Shown piece after piece: positions 9,320-18,341 of a DNA stretch of 64,000 nucleotides (position 1 is the stretch's first letter; every line of letters begins with the position of its first letter). The DNA is from AP-15 sp963755435 (GTDB lineage: Bacteria; Pseudomonadota; Alphaproteobacteria; ATCC43930; CGMCC-115725): positions 186,001 through 250,000 of the forward strand of contig CAVWJX010000003.1 in the NCBI GenBank assembly GCA_963755435.1, read 5' to 3'. The translations under genes and the position numbers were made by a program. The notes beneath the pieces are model-generated. The model saw nothing but the letters and a program-made list of their open reading frames with translations. It did not search any database and had not been told where the DNA came from.

Positions 9320-9868
9320 TCAGCCGCGCCGCGAAGCGGATTTCACCGCGACGTGGCGGCCGCTCGCCCGAGTGTGCCTGGCAGCACCGCTGCGCCGCGT
9401 CGCCGCGGTGTTGTGCTCGAACCGGGATCGCCGCGCGCCGCGGCCGACCGCCGCCGAACTCCGGTCGCTCACCGTCCTGGTTCGGAGTGTCCTGGTTGCG
9501 GCGGCGCGGACCGGGCGGCCCTTGATCCGAGCGGCGGAGCGGTGAGCCCCGATGCGATGCCCGGCGTGCCGGCCGTGACGGGCGGCCCTCGCCGGCGAGC
9601 GACGCTCGGCCGAGGCTGGTTCGGCGGCCGGGCCGGTCCGCTCATCATCCTCATTATAGGAGGTCCCGAGCGGCGACTGCCCGGCGCTGCCCGGCGCCAC
9701 GGCGAGGTTCTCATTGACCAGGTAGCCCGGCGCGTCGCTGCCGGGGACGAAATTCTTGGTGCCGATATCCGGCATCCCGGCCGCCCGTGCCGGCGAGCCA
9801 GCACAGATCGGGAGGCCAGCGCATGCCAGTAAAGCGGCAAAGCAAATTCGCGTCAGCGTGCGCGGCAT
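9320..9868 (-). CDS. hypothetical secreted, Arg/His-rich basic protein
   Basis: Encodes 182 residues. Residues 1-30 form a classical signal peptide (positive start, hydrophobic core, cleavage near PARAAG), so export is likely. About 50 residues of ordinary sequence follow (including NFVPGSDAPGYLVNEN). The last 110 residues are low-complexity, rich in Arg, Ala, His and Ser, and end ASRRG. I do not recognise a domain. A GGGGGGA stretch just upstream may be the ribosome binding site. A 40-base tandem duplication lies immediately upstream. The basic tail could bind DNA, RNA or cell-wall polymers, but that is speculation; part of the tail could be out of frame. Confidence 0.55.
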   Translation of the reverse strand: MPRTLTRICFAALLACAGLPICAGSPARAAGMPDIGTKNFVPGSDAPGYLVNENLAVAPGSAGQSPLGTSYNEDDERTGPAAEPASAERRSPARAARHGRHAGHRIGAHRSAARIKGRPVRAAATRTLRTRTVSDRSSAAVGRGARRSRFEHNTAATRRSGAARHTRASGRHVAVKSASRRG

Positions 9869-9878
9869 CGGTCCCCCC

Positions 9879-9957
9879 TTCTGCCGTTCGTCCCCAAAAA
9901 ACTCATCCGAAGAATTTTTTCTGCGGTTCGTCCCCCAAAACCCATTCGAAGAATTTT
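9879..9957. repeat. two tandem copies of a ~40-bp AT-richer unit
   Basis: Two near-identical units at 9879-9918 and 9919-9957 share TTCTGC-GTTCGTCCCC, an A-run and CGAAGAATTTT, with a few differences. They sit directly upstream of the secreted-protein gene that starts at 9868. They could be duplicated regulatory sequence or a simple duplication. The rest of the gap to 10178 shows no gene or clear signal. Confidence 0.75.
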
Positions 9958-10178
9958 GCCGCGGACAGCACCCCCATGGCGACCGCGATCATCGCCCCGC
10001 CGGTAACCTCAAGTCTCGCCTGAAAATCTCAATCCGGGCTCGGGACCGCGCGCGCCAGCTGCGCATGTGGCGGGCGAATTTGTCGAGGCTGCTCTCCCGC
10101 GAGCCGAGACTCGTCCGACCCGGTGGAGGGTCGCACCATTCGGGGCGCGCGCGCCCACCCCGATGCCCGCACCGAGGC

Positions 10179-10817
10179 TCAGCCCTGACCGGCCTCCCAT
10201 TCCTCTTGCGTCATTCGGTCCATCAGAAACAGGTCGCTGGTGCGCGCGTACCAGCCGCGACCGTGCATGCGGCCGACCAAACGCATCTTCTCGGTGCTGA
10301 CATACATCTTGACCGGATCGATGAGGTCGTCGCGGATGTGGATATGGATCACCCGGCCGACTTCCAAGGTCGAGCGCGGCCCGAGCGACAGCCCGGTGAT
10401 CCGCCGGCATTCGAAGCTGACCGGGGATTGCGCGATGCGCGGCGCGCGCATTCCGGCGGAGGGCAGCGCGGTCAGCCGGGCCTTGCCGAGCTCGTCGACG
10501 CCGGCCGGGAAGTCGACGGCGCAGACATTCATGCGCTCGGCCAAGGCCTCGTCGACCAGGTTGACCACAAACTCGCCCAAATCGCGAATATTGCGCTCGG
10601 TGTCCTTGTAGCCATCGCCGGCCGGCTGGCCGGGGCTGATGCCCAGCACCACCACCGGCGGCACCGAGCTCACCGCATTGAAAAAGCTGAAGGGAGCGGC
10701 GTTGACCCGGCCCTCGCCGTCGACCGTCGTCACCAGCGCGATCGGCCGCGGCACCACCGTCGAAACCAGCAGCTTATAGGCGTCCGTCGCCGGAATCTGC
10801 GCCAGGTCGAAATGCAT
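10179..10817 (-). CDS. flavin reductase family protein (FMN-binding)
   Basis: Encodes 212 residues from the ATG at 10817 (MHFDLAQIPATDAYKLL). The split-barrel FMN-binding fold is suggested by STVVPRPIALVTTVDGEGR, NAAPFSFFNAVSSVPPVVV and the downstream RNIRDLGEFVVNLV, which match the flavin reductase-like family used by two-component monooxygenases. The protein probably binds FMN in the cytoplasm and supplies reduced flavin, or acts as an uncharacterised flavoprotein. No monooxygenase partner is adjacent. Confidence 0.88.
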   Translation of the reverse strand: MHFDLAQIPATDAYKLLVSTVVPRPIALVTTVDGEGRVNAAPFSFFNAVSSVPPVVVLGISPGQPAGDGYKDTERNIRDLGEFVVNLVDEALAERMNVCAVDFPAGVDELGKARLTALPSAGMRAPRIAQSPVSFECRRITGLSLGPRSTLEVGRVIHIHIRDDLIDPVKMYVSTEKMRLVGRMHGRGWYARTSDLFLMDRMTQEEWEAGQG

Positions 10818-10924
10818 GTCCGGTCCCCCGAGCGTCGCGTGGCCTGCGGGGATAATGCGAACTCTGCGGCGGGCGCGCAACCTGGCGAAGCGCGGCCGCG
10901 GTCACGGAGATTTGCGGCGCGCGG

Positions 10925-11410
10925 CTAAACCCCGAGCATCTGCTGCGGTCTGGCCGCCGCCGCAGGCAGCCGCGCCGGCCTCCCGCGCCGGGGCCGCCGC
11001 GGCGCGATCGGGCGGGTTCTGACCGCCGCCGGGGCGTCGGCATCCGCCCGCGATCCGGCCCGGGCAGCGATCCAGGCCCGCCCCTCCGGCGCCTCGATCG
11101 TTGCGAATACCCGGATCTCGCCCGGGATCAGAAAGCGAATCGCTTTGACCGTCATCCGCACCCAGGCGATGTCGGTGACGATCGCGATCCGCTCGCAGCG
11201 TGTCGCATGCTCGATCCCCAGATCGAGATCATCCCATGCGGCGCCGGGAAAGCGCGAGTTGATTTCATAGTAGAGCCGCATCTTGTCGCGCCATTTGAGC
11301 GATTGCTCAACTGCCGGCGTCAAGACATCGTGGCATTCCTGCCTGGTCACCCGTCCCCTGACCGAAATTCCGACCACGTTCTTCGGCAGGCCTTCGATAA
11401 GCTCGATCAT
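10925..11410 (-). CDS. SpoIIAA-like (STAS-related) protein with basic C-terminal tail
   Basis: Encodes 161 residues. Residues 1-120 match the SpoIIAA-like family: a start MIELIEGLPKNVVGISVRG, a central YYEINSRFPGAAWDDLDLG and a late RIAIVTDIAWVRMTVKA. Proteins of this fold often sit at membranes or in stress regulation, but biochemical roles are mostly unknown. The last 40 residues are Arg/Pro/Ala-rich and look disordered, longer than the usual compact family member. It lies 69 bases downstream of the broken porin on the same strand. Confidence 0.8.
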   Translation of the reverse strand: MIELIEGLPKNVVGISVRGRVTRQECHDVLTPAVEQSLKWRDKMRLYYEINSRFPGAAWDDLDLGIEHATRCERIAIVTDIAWVRMTVKAIRFLIPGEIRVFATIEAPEGRAWIAARAGSRADADAPAAVRTRPIAPRRPRRGRPARLPAAAARPQQMLGV

Positions 11411-11479
11411 CGGCCGCTCCTCCGGATGATCTGCGGGTGACCAGGAACTCAGATGACTTTGCGTCTGACGCGCCGCGGC

Positions 11480-13137
11480 CTAGAACTTGACCCGGAACAT
11501 GCCGATCAATGCCTGCTCGGTGCCCTTGATGTTGGCGACCACTTGGCGCTGACCCCACATGTATTCGATACCGGTGTCGATGAACGCGACCGGGCTCCAG
11601 ATCAGGTTGACGTGCGCGGTCTCCACCTGCTTGTTGGCGAAGGTTGATTCAACCGGCCCGATCAGCTGCGAGTTGATTTGCTGGTGGGAAAGGCCAAAGC
11701 TCGCATTCGACCGCAGGGTGGGCAGCCACCAATGCTGGTATCCAACCTCGCCGCCGAATTCCTGGATCGGCTTGACCAGGACCAAGGCTGCGGCCGCGGC
11801 GCTCGTCGGGGTGACCAGATAGTTGGTTGCCAGACCGGCGTCGTCGCTCTGGTTCAGGTAGCGGCCGAGGCCGTTGCCGATCGTGAACTGCCAGACGAAG
11901 TCGTCCTTGTGCCAGCCGAACCACAGTGGCTTGACGTCGCCAGAAACGCCGCCGCCATAACCGAAGAAGCTGCGGTCGACGTATCTGCCGTCGTTGATCG
12001 TCAGATCGCGGCCGACCAGCTTGAAGTCGACGTGGCCCCAGGGCTGCGTCCAGTACGAGGCGAAAGTGATGTCAGGCGCCTTGGCGACGGTGGGGTTGCC
12101 GGAGAGGGTGCATTGCGGCGGCGCCGGTTAATACGGTGACGCCGTTGGCCACGCAGTTGGATTGCGCCGCCGGCGCATGTGGCTGGCGAAAACGAGCGCT
12201 GCTGGTACGGGGACACGACCTGGGCGCTGGCGTCAGAGGCGGTCTTGCCGGCCGGGGTAATCACGTCGGTTTGCGGCGTTTCGATCGAGGCCGAGAAGGC
12301 GCTGCCATAGGGGCCGGCATAGGTGTAGCGGACCTGCGGGATGCGGACCACGCCGGCTTCGCCGACGTTGCCGCCGAAATCAATGGTTTCGGGACCCGCG
12401 TCTGGATCGGCGAAGTTCGAGTTGGCCTGACCGGCGAGCAGCCCGCCCATGGTGCCGTAGGCATAGCGCAGGCGCGGAACCAGGTTATCGGCGACCGAGG
12501 TCTGGCCGGTGCCGCCCGAGCTGAAGCCGTTGGTGCCGGCGAAGTCGAACTCGATAAAGGTGCGCGCCTCGCCATAGGCGGTCGGCGTGCGGGTTTCGAC
12601 ATTGAGCCGCGACTGGCGCGGGCTCTGCGAAAAGATGCCGTTGCCGCGTGAATGGTTGGTCTGCACCGGCACCAGATTGCCTTTGCTCGGGTAGCCCGGC
12701 ACCCTCTGTCCGGTAACGTCGAGCGCCTGGCCAATCGCTTGGCCGTTGTCGCCGACGGTGGTGGTCTGCACGCCATTTCCGGCTCCGTTCTGGATCCAGT
12801 AATCGAGGACTTCCTGAGCGAACCCACCGACCCGGATCGAGGTGTCGGTGCCGGGGATCAGGAACGAGCGCGGAAAGCTGCCGCCGAGCAACGCCGCGCC
12901 GGGGACCGCGTGGGTCCCGTAGACAGCCCCGCCGGCGGTGCCGGGCGCGCCGACCGGCGAGGCCATCTGCGCCTGCGCCTGGGCCAGCTGATCGATGCGC
13001 TGCTGCAGCAATTGCTGGTTGGCGCGCAGATCGGCCAATTCATCGGCGCGCGCGCCGGGCAGGCCCGCCAGCACCGCGACCATGGCGGTCATCCCGCCGA
13101 TTGCCGCCAGAGAACCTTTACCGTGCGTTCTAATCAT
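11480..13137 (-). pseudogene. DcaP-like trimeric outer-membrane porin, frameshifted
   Basis: Start ATG at 13137 with a GGGGGAG site. The N-terminus has a signal peptide ending GARADE, then a coiled-coil segment (ELADLRANQQLLQQRIDQL) typical of DcaP-like trimeric porins. Beta-barrel sequence follows (IRVGGFAQEVLDYW, EFDFAGTNGF, RLRYAYGTMGGLLAGQ). The reading frame breaks twice between about 12185 and 12105. Reading continues as NCVANGVTVLTGA in the +1 frame and then as CTLSGNPTVAKAPDITF in the +2 frame. That frame stays open to the terminal EQALIGMFRVKF, whose final Phe is the outer-membrane insertion signal. Restored, the protein has about 550 residues. DcaP-type porins admit small acids and sugars. 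The indels may be sequencing errors. Confidence 0.82.
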
Positions 13138-13538
13138 CGTTAGCCGCTCCCCCGATGACCTGCGTCCTAAATCACAGGTTGATGTTGATCGAGTGCGGCC
13201 TCTCGGTGCCATCCATCGTCGGATGGAAATTAGGTGTAGGAAGGGTTTAGACCGAGGCACTTTAAGATTTAGGTCGTTTGGCCGTAAGTACCGGATAAAA
13301 TTTGCATAATTGACGGGATCGCGACCGTCGCGGGGGCGACCGTCCGAGCGTGGCGGTGGGTTGTGAAGGGTCGTATGCTGAGGGTTGTGCTAAATTTGCC
13401 ACATCGCTGAAATCGGTCGGGCGGCGTCGGTCTCGCCGTCTCGCCGTGCAGGTCGGCGATCGGCCGGACTGGCGAACGAAGGCCCGAGCACCGGCCGGAA
13501 TGCCGGCCAGACTCGGTCGCGCCCGTCGATCAGCTAGA
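13138..13538. other. intergenic region upstream of the porin
   Basis: A 401-base gap between the porin start and the end of the LuxR-type gene, both on the minus strand. An AT-richer stretch at about 13255-13320 is the likely porin promoter area, but no confident -35/-10 pair can be named. Nothing else is recognised. Confidence 0.45.
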
Positions 13539-14297
13539 TCAGGGGCTTGCGGCGCTGCTTCGCGGCGCGCGATAGGACGGGCGCATCGGCGCCTCGGCCG
13601 CGCGGTGCTCGTGCTCGCGCAACCATTTGGCCACCTGGCTGCGGCGCTGCAGGCTGAGCTTGCCGAGCAGGTTGTGCACATGCGATTTCGTTGTCGCCAG
13701 GCTGATGTTCAGCTGGCGGGCGATTTCCTTGTCGCTGAGCCCGGTCATGATCAACTGGGCAGCCTGCCGCTCGCGCTTGGTCAACACCGGCGCCGGGTTC
13801 GCGCCATTGCGCCCGCTTGCCGGGATCGCGCCGAGCGCGATCCGGCGCAGCAAGCCGGCGGCGACGCGGCTGGAACAGACTTGGTTGCCGCTATGGATGT
13901 CGACGACGAGGCCCACCAGATCGCTCAGCGCGGCGGTGCTCGGCACGTAGCCGATCACGCCGGCCTCGGCCCAGGCGATGATGTCGTCCTCGGTCTCCCT
14001 GACGGCGATGACGACGACGCGCATGCCCGGGGCGGTCTCGATCGCGCGCCTGACTGCCGCGGCATTCTCGGCGATCCTCGCGTCGAGCAGCACGATGTCG
14101 GCGTCAAGCGTCGGGCCGAGTGCGGCCGCTTCGAACAGATCGGCGCAGAGCCTGACCACCGAGACGCGCGGATCGCGTTCAAAAATGTCGGCGAGGCCCT
14201 CGCGCAAAAAACGCACGCCAGACACGATGACAATTCGCAGATCTGCGGCGTCGGGTGAAAACGCAATCGCTTCGCGCGGCGTAGCGTTCGTCTCCAC
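13539..14297 (-). CDS. LuxR-type response-regulator-like transcription factor with degenerate receiver domain
   Basis: Encodes 252 residues from a GTG at 14297 preceded by GGGAGGGGATTACC; the longer open frame upstream is not protein-like. Residues 20-130 have the fold pattern of a receiver domain with the phosphoacceptor position kept (DIVLLDAR, Asp72). However, the acidic pair after strand 1 is VSGVR and the conserved lysine region reads GYVPSTA. Residues 172-228 are a LuxR/NarL HTH (LTKRERQAAQLIMTGLSDKE, then SLATTKSHVHNLLGKL). It therefore probably binds DNA but may not be switched by ordinary phosphorylation. No sensor kinase is nearby. Confidence 0.88.
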   Translation of the reverse strand: METNATPREAIAFSPDAADLRIVIVSGVRFLREGLADIFERDPRVSVVRLCADLFEAAALGPTLDADIVLLDARIAENAAAVRRAIETAPGMRVVVIAVRETEDDIIAWAEAGVIGYVPSTAALSDLVGLVVDIHSGNQVCSSRVAAGLLRRIALGAIPASGRNGANPAPVLTKRERQAAQLIMTGLSDKEIARQLNISLATTKSHVHNLLGKLSLQRRSQVAKWLREHEHRAAEAPMRPSYRAPRSSAASP

Positions 14298-14751
14298 GGT
14301 AATCCCCTCCCACCACGGCGACCCGTGCGGGACCCACACACTGGGCCGAGCCCGGGGCACGCGTGAAACTCCTGCCCGTCTCAGGGATTGTCGTTCGCCG
14401 GGAAGGCGATCGACGGGCCCTGCCATCGCTGGCGGACCGGGCGCGCTGTTTAGCTTTTTAAGAGAGCTGCGCCCGGCTGCTTCGACTTGATCGAACGTTA
14501 AGATGCCCGAGCGCCCGCTGTCCAGCGCGATGTTCACAAAATCGTGATTTGCCTGTCGCCGCGATTTGCGCGTCTGAGATTGCCCGCCTCAGAGCTTGCC
14601 TCAGATTGACAGCAGGCCGGGTCGGGCCTAAACACGTACGGCCGCTCCCCGGAGCGAGCGAGCCACCCCCGGGTCGAAGCCGTGGGCCGCCAGTTCGCGA
14701 GTGTCGCGCACTGGCGCTTTGCGTCTCCGGCCCACTGTTTCAGGACCTCTG
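14298..14751. other. divergent intergenic region between LuxR-type gene and ffh
   Basis: A 454-base gap with genes transcribed away from both sides, so it should contain the promoter of the ffh-led operon and that of the regulator. An AGGA lies just before the ffh ATG. No gene or RNA element is recognised here. Confidence 0.45.
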
Positions 14752-16142
14752 ATGTTCGACAGCCTGACCGACCGCCTCGGCGACGTCTTCGACCGGCTGC
14801 GCCGCCACGGGGCGCTGAGCGAGGATGATGTCGGCGCCGCCCTGCGCGAGATTCGGCTGGCGCTGCTCGAAGCCGATGTGGCGCTGCCGGTGGTCCGCGA
14901 TTTTGTCGCCGCGGTGCGCGAGAAGGCGCTGGGCCAGGAAGTGCTGCGCTCGGTCACCCCGGCGCAGATGGTGGTCAAGATCGTCCACGATCATTTGGTC
15001 GAGGTGCTGGGCGGGACCGGCGACGGCGCCGGCGAAAGCGGTGGCGCGGGCGGGCTCGATCTCAATGCGCCGGCGCCGGTCGGGATCATGCTGGTCGGCC
15101 TGCAAGGCTCGGGGAAAACCACCACCGCGGCCAAGATCGCCAACCGGCTCAAGGGGCGCGAGCGCAAAAAGGTGCTGCTCGCCTCGCTCGACGTGCAGCG
15201 CCCGGCGGCACAGGAGCAGCTGGCCGTGCTTGGCCGCCAGATTGGCGTCGCCAGCCTGCCGGTCGTGGCCGGCGAAAAGCCGGTCGCGATCACCAGGCGG
15301 GCGCTCGAGACCGGGCGCGCCCAGGGCTACGACGTCGTGATCTTCGATACCGCCGGCCGGCTCCACGTCAACGAGGAGCTGATGCTCGAAGTCGCCGCGG
15401 TGCGCGAGGCTGCCCAGCCGCACCAGACCTGCTCGTCGCCGATGCGATGACCGGGCAGGACGCGGTCAACCTCGCCAAGGCTTTTGGCGAGCGCGCCGGC
15501 GTCACCGGGATCGTGTTGACCCGGGTCGATGGCGATGCGCGCGGCGGTGCGGCCCTGGCGATGCGCGCGATCACCGGCAAGCCGATCGTGTTCATCGGCA
15601 CCGGCGAGCGCATCGGCGCGATCGAGCCGTTTCACCCCGAACGCATCGCCGGACGCATCCTCGGCATGGGCGATGTCGTCAGCCTGGTTGAGAAGGCAGC
15701 CGAGACGGTCGATCGCGACGAGGCCGAAAAGCTCGCCGCCAAGATGGCCCGGGGTAGCTTCGACCTCGACGACCTTGCCGGGCAATTGCGCCAGATCCGG
15801 CGGATGGGCGGGATGGGCGGCATGCTGTCGATGCTGCCGGGCATCGGCAAATTCAAAAAGCAGCTCGGCGACGCGAACATCGACGAGACCGTCGTCAAGC
15901 GCCAGGAGGCGATCATCTCGTCGATGACCAAGAGCGAGCGGCGCAACCCGATGCTGCTGAACGGCTCGCGCCGGCGGCGCATCGCCGGCGGCTCGGGGGC
16001 CTCGGTGCAGGAGATCAATCGGCTCCTGAAGCAATACCGGGACATGGCCGATATGATGAAAAAGATGAAAAAGCTCGGCCCCAAGGGGGTCGCGCGCCAC
16101 GGCCTTGCCGGGCTGATGCCCGGCGCCGGCCTGCGCCATTGA
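14752..16142 (+). pseudogene. ffh: signal recognition particle protein Ffh, interrupted by a single-base frameshift
   Basis: Ffh is the SRP GTPase that binds signal sequences and 4.5S RNA. The first part (14752 to about 15429) carries the N domain and G motifs GLQGSGKTTTAAKIA, DVQRPAAQEQL and FDTAGRLHVNEE. The frame then runs into a stop at 15450. The adjacent frame continues perfectly with MTGQDAVNLAKAF, LTRVDGDARGGAAL and the Met-rich M domain (MGGMGGMLSMLPG, NPMLLNGSRRRRIAGGSG). One missing C in the CC at 15428-15429 explains the break: restoring it gives TLLVADAMTGQ. Restored, the protein has 463 residues. Since ffh is essential in bacteria, a sequencing or assembly error is much likelier than a real mutation. 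It leads the rpsP-rimM-trmD-rplS operon. Confidence 0.93.
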
Positions 16143-16202
16143 CCCGCCAAGCCGACCGAGAAGACGTGGCCAACCAACCAGGATGTCAACCAGGATGACC
16201 TT

Positions 16203-16562
16203 ATGTCGTTGAAGATCCGCCTTGCCCGCGGCGGGGCCAAAAAGCGGCCCTATTACAGCATCGTCATCGCCGATGCGCGCAGCCCCCGCGACGGGCGCTT
16301 CATCGAGCGGGTCGGGACCTACAACCCGATGGTCGATCGCTCGCATCCCGATCGGATCACCTTGAAATCGGAGCGGGTGCAGCATTGGCTCGGGGTCGGG
16401 GCGTTGCCGACCGACCGGGTCGCGCGGTTCCTGGGCGAGGCCGGGCTGATTGAAAAGCCGGCGATGCGCGAGACCCCGACGAAGTCGGCGCCCAAGGCTA
16501 AGGCGCAGGAACGCCAGAAGGCGGCGGCTGAGGCAGCCGCGGCGGCGGCCGGGCGCGGCTGA
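16203..16562 (+). CDS. rpsP: 30S ribosomal protein S16
   Basis: Encodes 119 residues. The start SLKIRLARGGAKKRPYYSIV and the segment RDGRFIERVGTYNPM are diagnostic of S16, a small-subunit assembly protein. The last 35 residues form a Lys/Ala/Glu-rich extension, as seen in many alphaproteobacteria. It follows ffh by 60 bases and precedes rimM by 32 bases. Confidence 0.97.
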   Translation: MSLKIRLARGGAKKRPYYSIVIADARSPRDGRFIERVGTYNPMVDRSHPDRITLKSERVQHWLGVGALPTDRVARFLGEAGLIEKPAMRETPTKSAPKAKAQERQKAAAEAAAAAAGRG

Positions 16563-16594
16563 CCAGGTCGGAGCGGATCTGTCGGGAATAGCCC

Positions 16595-17143
16595 ATGGCG
16601 GCGCAAAAGCAGGTCTGCGTTGGCGTTGTCACCGGCCCGCAGGGGGTCGGCGGCGCGGTCCGGATCAAGAGCTTTACCGCGCGTCCCGAGGACGTCGCCG
16701 CCTATGGGCCACTTGCCGACGAGACCGGCCGGCGTCTGGAGCTGCGCCTCGTCGGCGCCGCCAAGGGTGTCCTGATCGCGCGTCTGTCGGGCGTCGACGA
16801 CCGCACCGGCGCCGAGGCGTTGCGTGGGCTACGTCTCTATCTGGCGCGCTCGGCGCTGCCGCCACCGGAGCCCGAGGAATATTACCACGCCGATCTGATC
16901 GGCCTCGAAGTGGTGCTCGGCGACGGGACGCCGCTCGGGCAGGTACGCGCGGTCCACGATTTCGGCGCCGGCGACACGCTCGAAATCGCGCGCCCCGGAA
17001 GGGCCCCGGCGATGGTCCCGTTCACCCGGGCGATGGTGCCGGTGGTCGATCTCGAAGCCGGCCGCCTGGTCGTCGAACCGCCGCCGGGCCTGCTCGACGA
17101 CGACAAAGTCGCCGTGACTCCGGCGGTCGGGGATCCGGTATGA
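16595..17143 (+). CDS. rimM: ribosome maturation factor RimM
   Basis: Encodes 182 residues. RimM helps 30S head maturation and binds S19. The N-terminal RimM domain starts VCVGVVTGPQGVGGAVRIKS. The C-terminal PRC-barrel has EYYHADLIGLEV, a GQVRAVHDFGAGDTLEI segment and PFTRAMVPVVD. Its TGA overlaps the trmD ATG (ATGA), indicating translational coupling. Confidence 0.95.
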   Translation: MAAQKQVCVGVVTGPQGVGGAVRIKSFTARPEDVAAYGPLADETGRRLELRLVGAAKGVLIARLSGVDDRTGAEALRGLRLYLARSALPPPEPEEYYHADLIGLEVVLGDGTPLGQVRAVHDFGAGDTLEIARPGRAPAMVPFTRAMVPVVDLEAGRLVVEPPPGLLDDDKVAVTPAVGDPV

Positions 17144-17874
17144 GCTGGCGGGCGACGGTGCTGACGATCTTTCCGCAGATGCTGCCGGGGCCGCTGGCTT
17201 TCTCGCTGGCCGGCAAGGCGCTCGACGCGGGGCTGTGGAGGCTTGAAACCGTGGACATCCGCAATTTTGCGAGCGATAAGCACCGCTCGGTCGACGATGC
17301 GCCCTATGGCGGCGGGCCGGGCATGGTGATGCGGCCGGATGTGCTCGACGCGGCGGTGGCCGGGTCGGGCGGGGATGGGCCGCTCTTGCTGCTGTCGCCG
17401 CGCGGCCGCCGGCTCGACCAGGGCCGGGTCGCGGCACTGGCGACCGGCGCCGGGGTGACCCTGATCTGCGGCCGCTTCGAGGGCGTCGACGAGCGCGTGC
17501 TCGAGGCCCGCGCGATCGAGGAGGTTAGCCTCGGCGATTTCGTGCTGTCCGGCGGCGAGCCGGCGGCGATCGCTGTGATCGACGCCTGCGTGCGGCTGCT
17601 GCCGGGGGTGGTCGGCGACGCCGCGGCCTTGGCCGAGGAGAGCTTTGCCGAGGGGCTGCTCGAATACCCGCAATATACCCGGCCGCCACTATGGCAGGGG
17701 CGGGCGGTGCCGGCGGTGCTGGTCTCGGGCGATCATCGGCGGATCCGCGATTGGCGGCGGGCCGAAGCCGAGCGGCTGACCCGCGAGCGGCGCGGCGATT
17801 TGTGGCAACGCTATCTGGCCGCACCCGATCATGCGGGGCGCCCGGAGCAGAAAGATCGAGAGGTCGAGGGATGA
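17140..17874 (+). CDS. trmD: tRNA (guanine-N1-)-methyltransferase TrmD
   Basis: Encodes 244 residues. It methylates G37 of tRNAs to prevent +1 frameshifting. SPOUT-fold signatures are visible: VLTIFPQMLPGPL at the start, PYGGGPGMVM, LLLSPRGRRLDQ, LICGRFEGVDERV, SLGDFVLSGGEPAA and EYPQYTRPP with VLVSGDHRRI. The gene overlaps both neighbours: its ATG overlaps the rimM stop and its TGA overlaps the rplS ATG. Confidence 0.97.
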   Translation: MSWRATVLTIFPQMLPGPLAFSLAGKALDAGLWRLETVDIRNFASDKHRSVDDAPYGGGPGMVMRPDVLDAAVAGSGGDGPLLLLSPRGRRLDQGRVAALATGAGVTLICGRFEGVDERVLEARAIEEVSLGDFVLSGGEPAAIAVIDACVRLLPGVVGDAAALAEESFAEGLLEYPQYTRPPLWQGRAVPAVLVSGDHRRIRDWRRAEAERLTRERRGDLWQRYLAAPDHAGRPEQKDREVEG

Positions 17875-18278
17875 ACCTTCTTCAGCAATTGGAGCACGAG
17901 CAGGTCGAACGGCTCGTTGCCAGCCGGTCGGTGCCGCAATTCGAGCCGGGCGATACGGTGCGCGTATCCCTCAAGGTCGTCGAGGGCGAGCGTGAGCGCA
18001 TCCAGGCTTTCGAAGGCGTGTGCATTGCCCGCAAGAACGCCGGCGTGAACTCGAACTTCACCCTGCGCAAAATCTCCTATGGCGAGGGCGTCGAGCGGGT
18101 CTTTCCGCTCTATTCGCCGCGGATAACCGCGATCGAGGTGGTGCGCCGCGGGGTGGTCCGCCGCGCCAAGCTCTATTATCTGCGCGGCCTGACCGGCCGG
18201 CGCGCCCGCATCGCTGAACGCGCCCGCGACAGCGTGCGCCAGGAACCCGCGCCGGCAAAGACCGGCGGAGCCGAGTGA
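17871..18278 (+). CDS. rplS: 50S ribosomal protein L19
   Basis: Encodes 135 residues. L19 lies at the 30S-50S interface. Recognised by PQFEPGDTVRVSLKVVEG, RIQAFEGVCIARKN and SYGEGVERVFPLYSP. A GAGG lies just ahead of its ATG. The C-terminal tail ends KTGGAE and is encoded in the first unit of a 23-base tandem repeat that spans the stop codon. Confidence 0.97.
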   Translation: MNLLQQLEHEQVERLVASRSVPQFEPGDTVRVSLKVVEGERERIQAFEGVCIARKNAGVNSNFTLRKISYGEGVERVFPLYSPRITAIEVVRRGVVRRAKLYYLRGLTGRRARIAERARDSVRQEPAPAKTGGAE

Positions 18279-18324
18279 CCAAGACCGGCGGCGCCGAATG
18301 AGCAAGACCGGCGGAGCCGAATGA
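18256..18324 (+). repeat. three tandem 23-bp units across the rplS stop codon
   Basis: Units at 18256-18278, 18279-18301 and 18302-18324 share AAGACCGGCGG-GCCGA-TGA and each ends in TGA. The first contains the real rplS stop. Because 23 is not a multiple of three, the copies lie in different frames. They separate rplS from the leuC ribosome binding site. Confidence 0.85.
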
Positions 18325-18341
18325 TAGGAGGGATCGCCACC

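Noticed and set aside
12060..12200. Programmed ribosomal frameshifting in the porin
   Set aside because: Two shifts close together with no slippery heptamer or structure seen; indel errors or decay explain it better.
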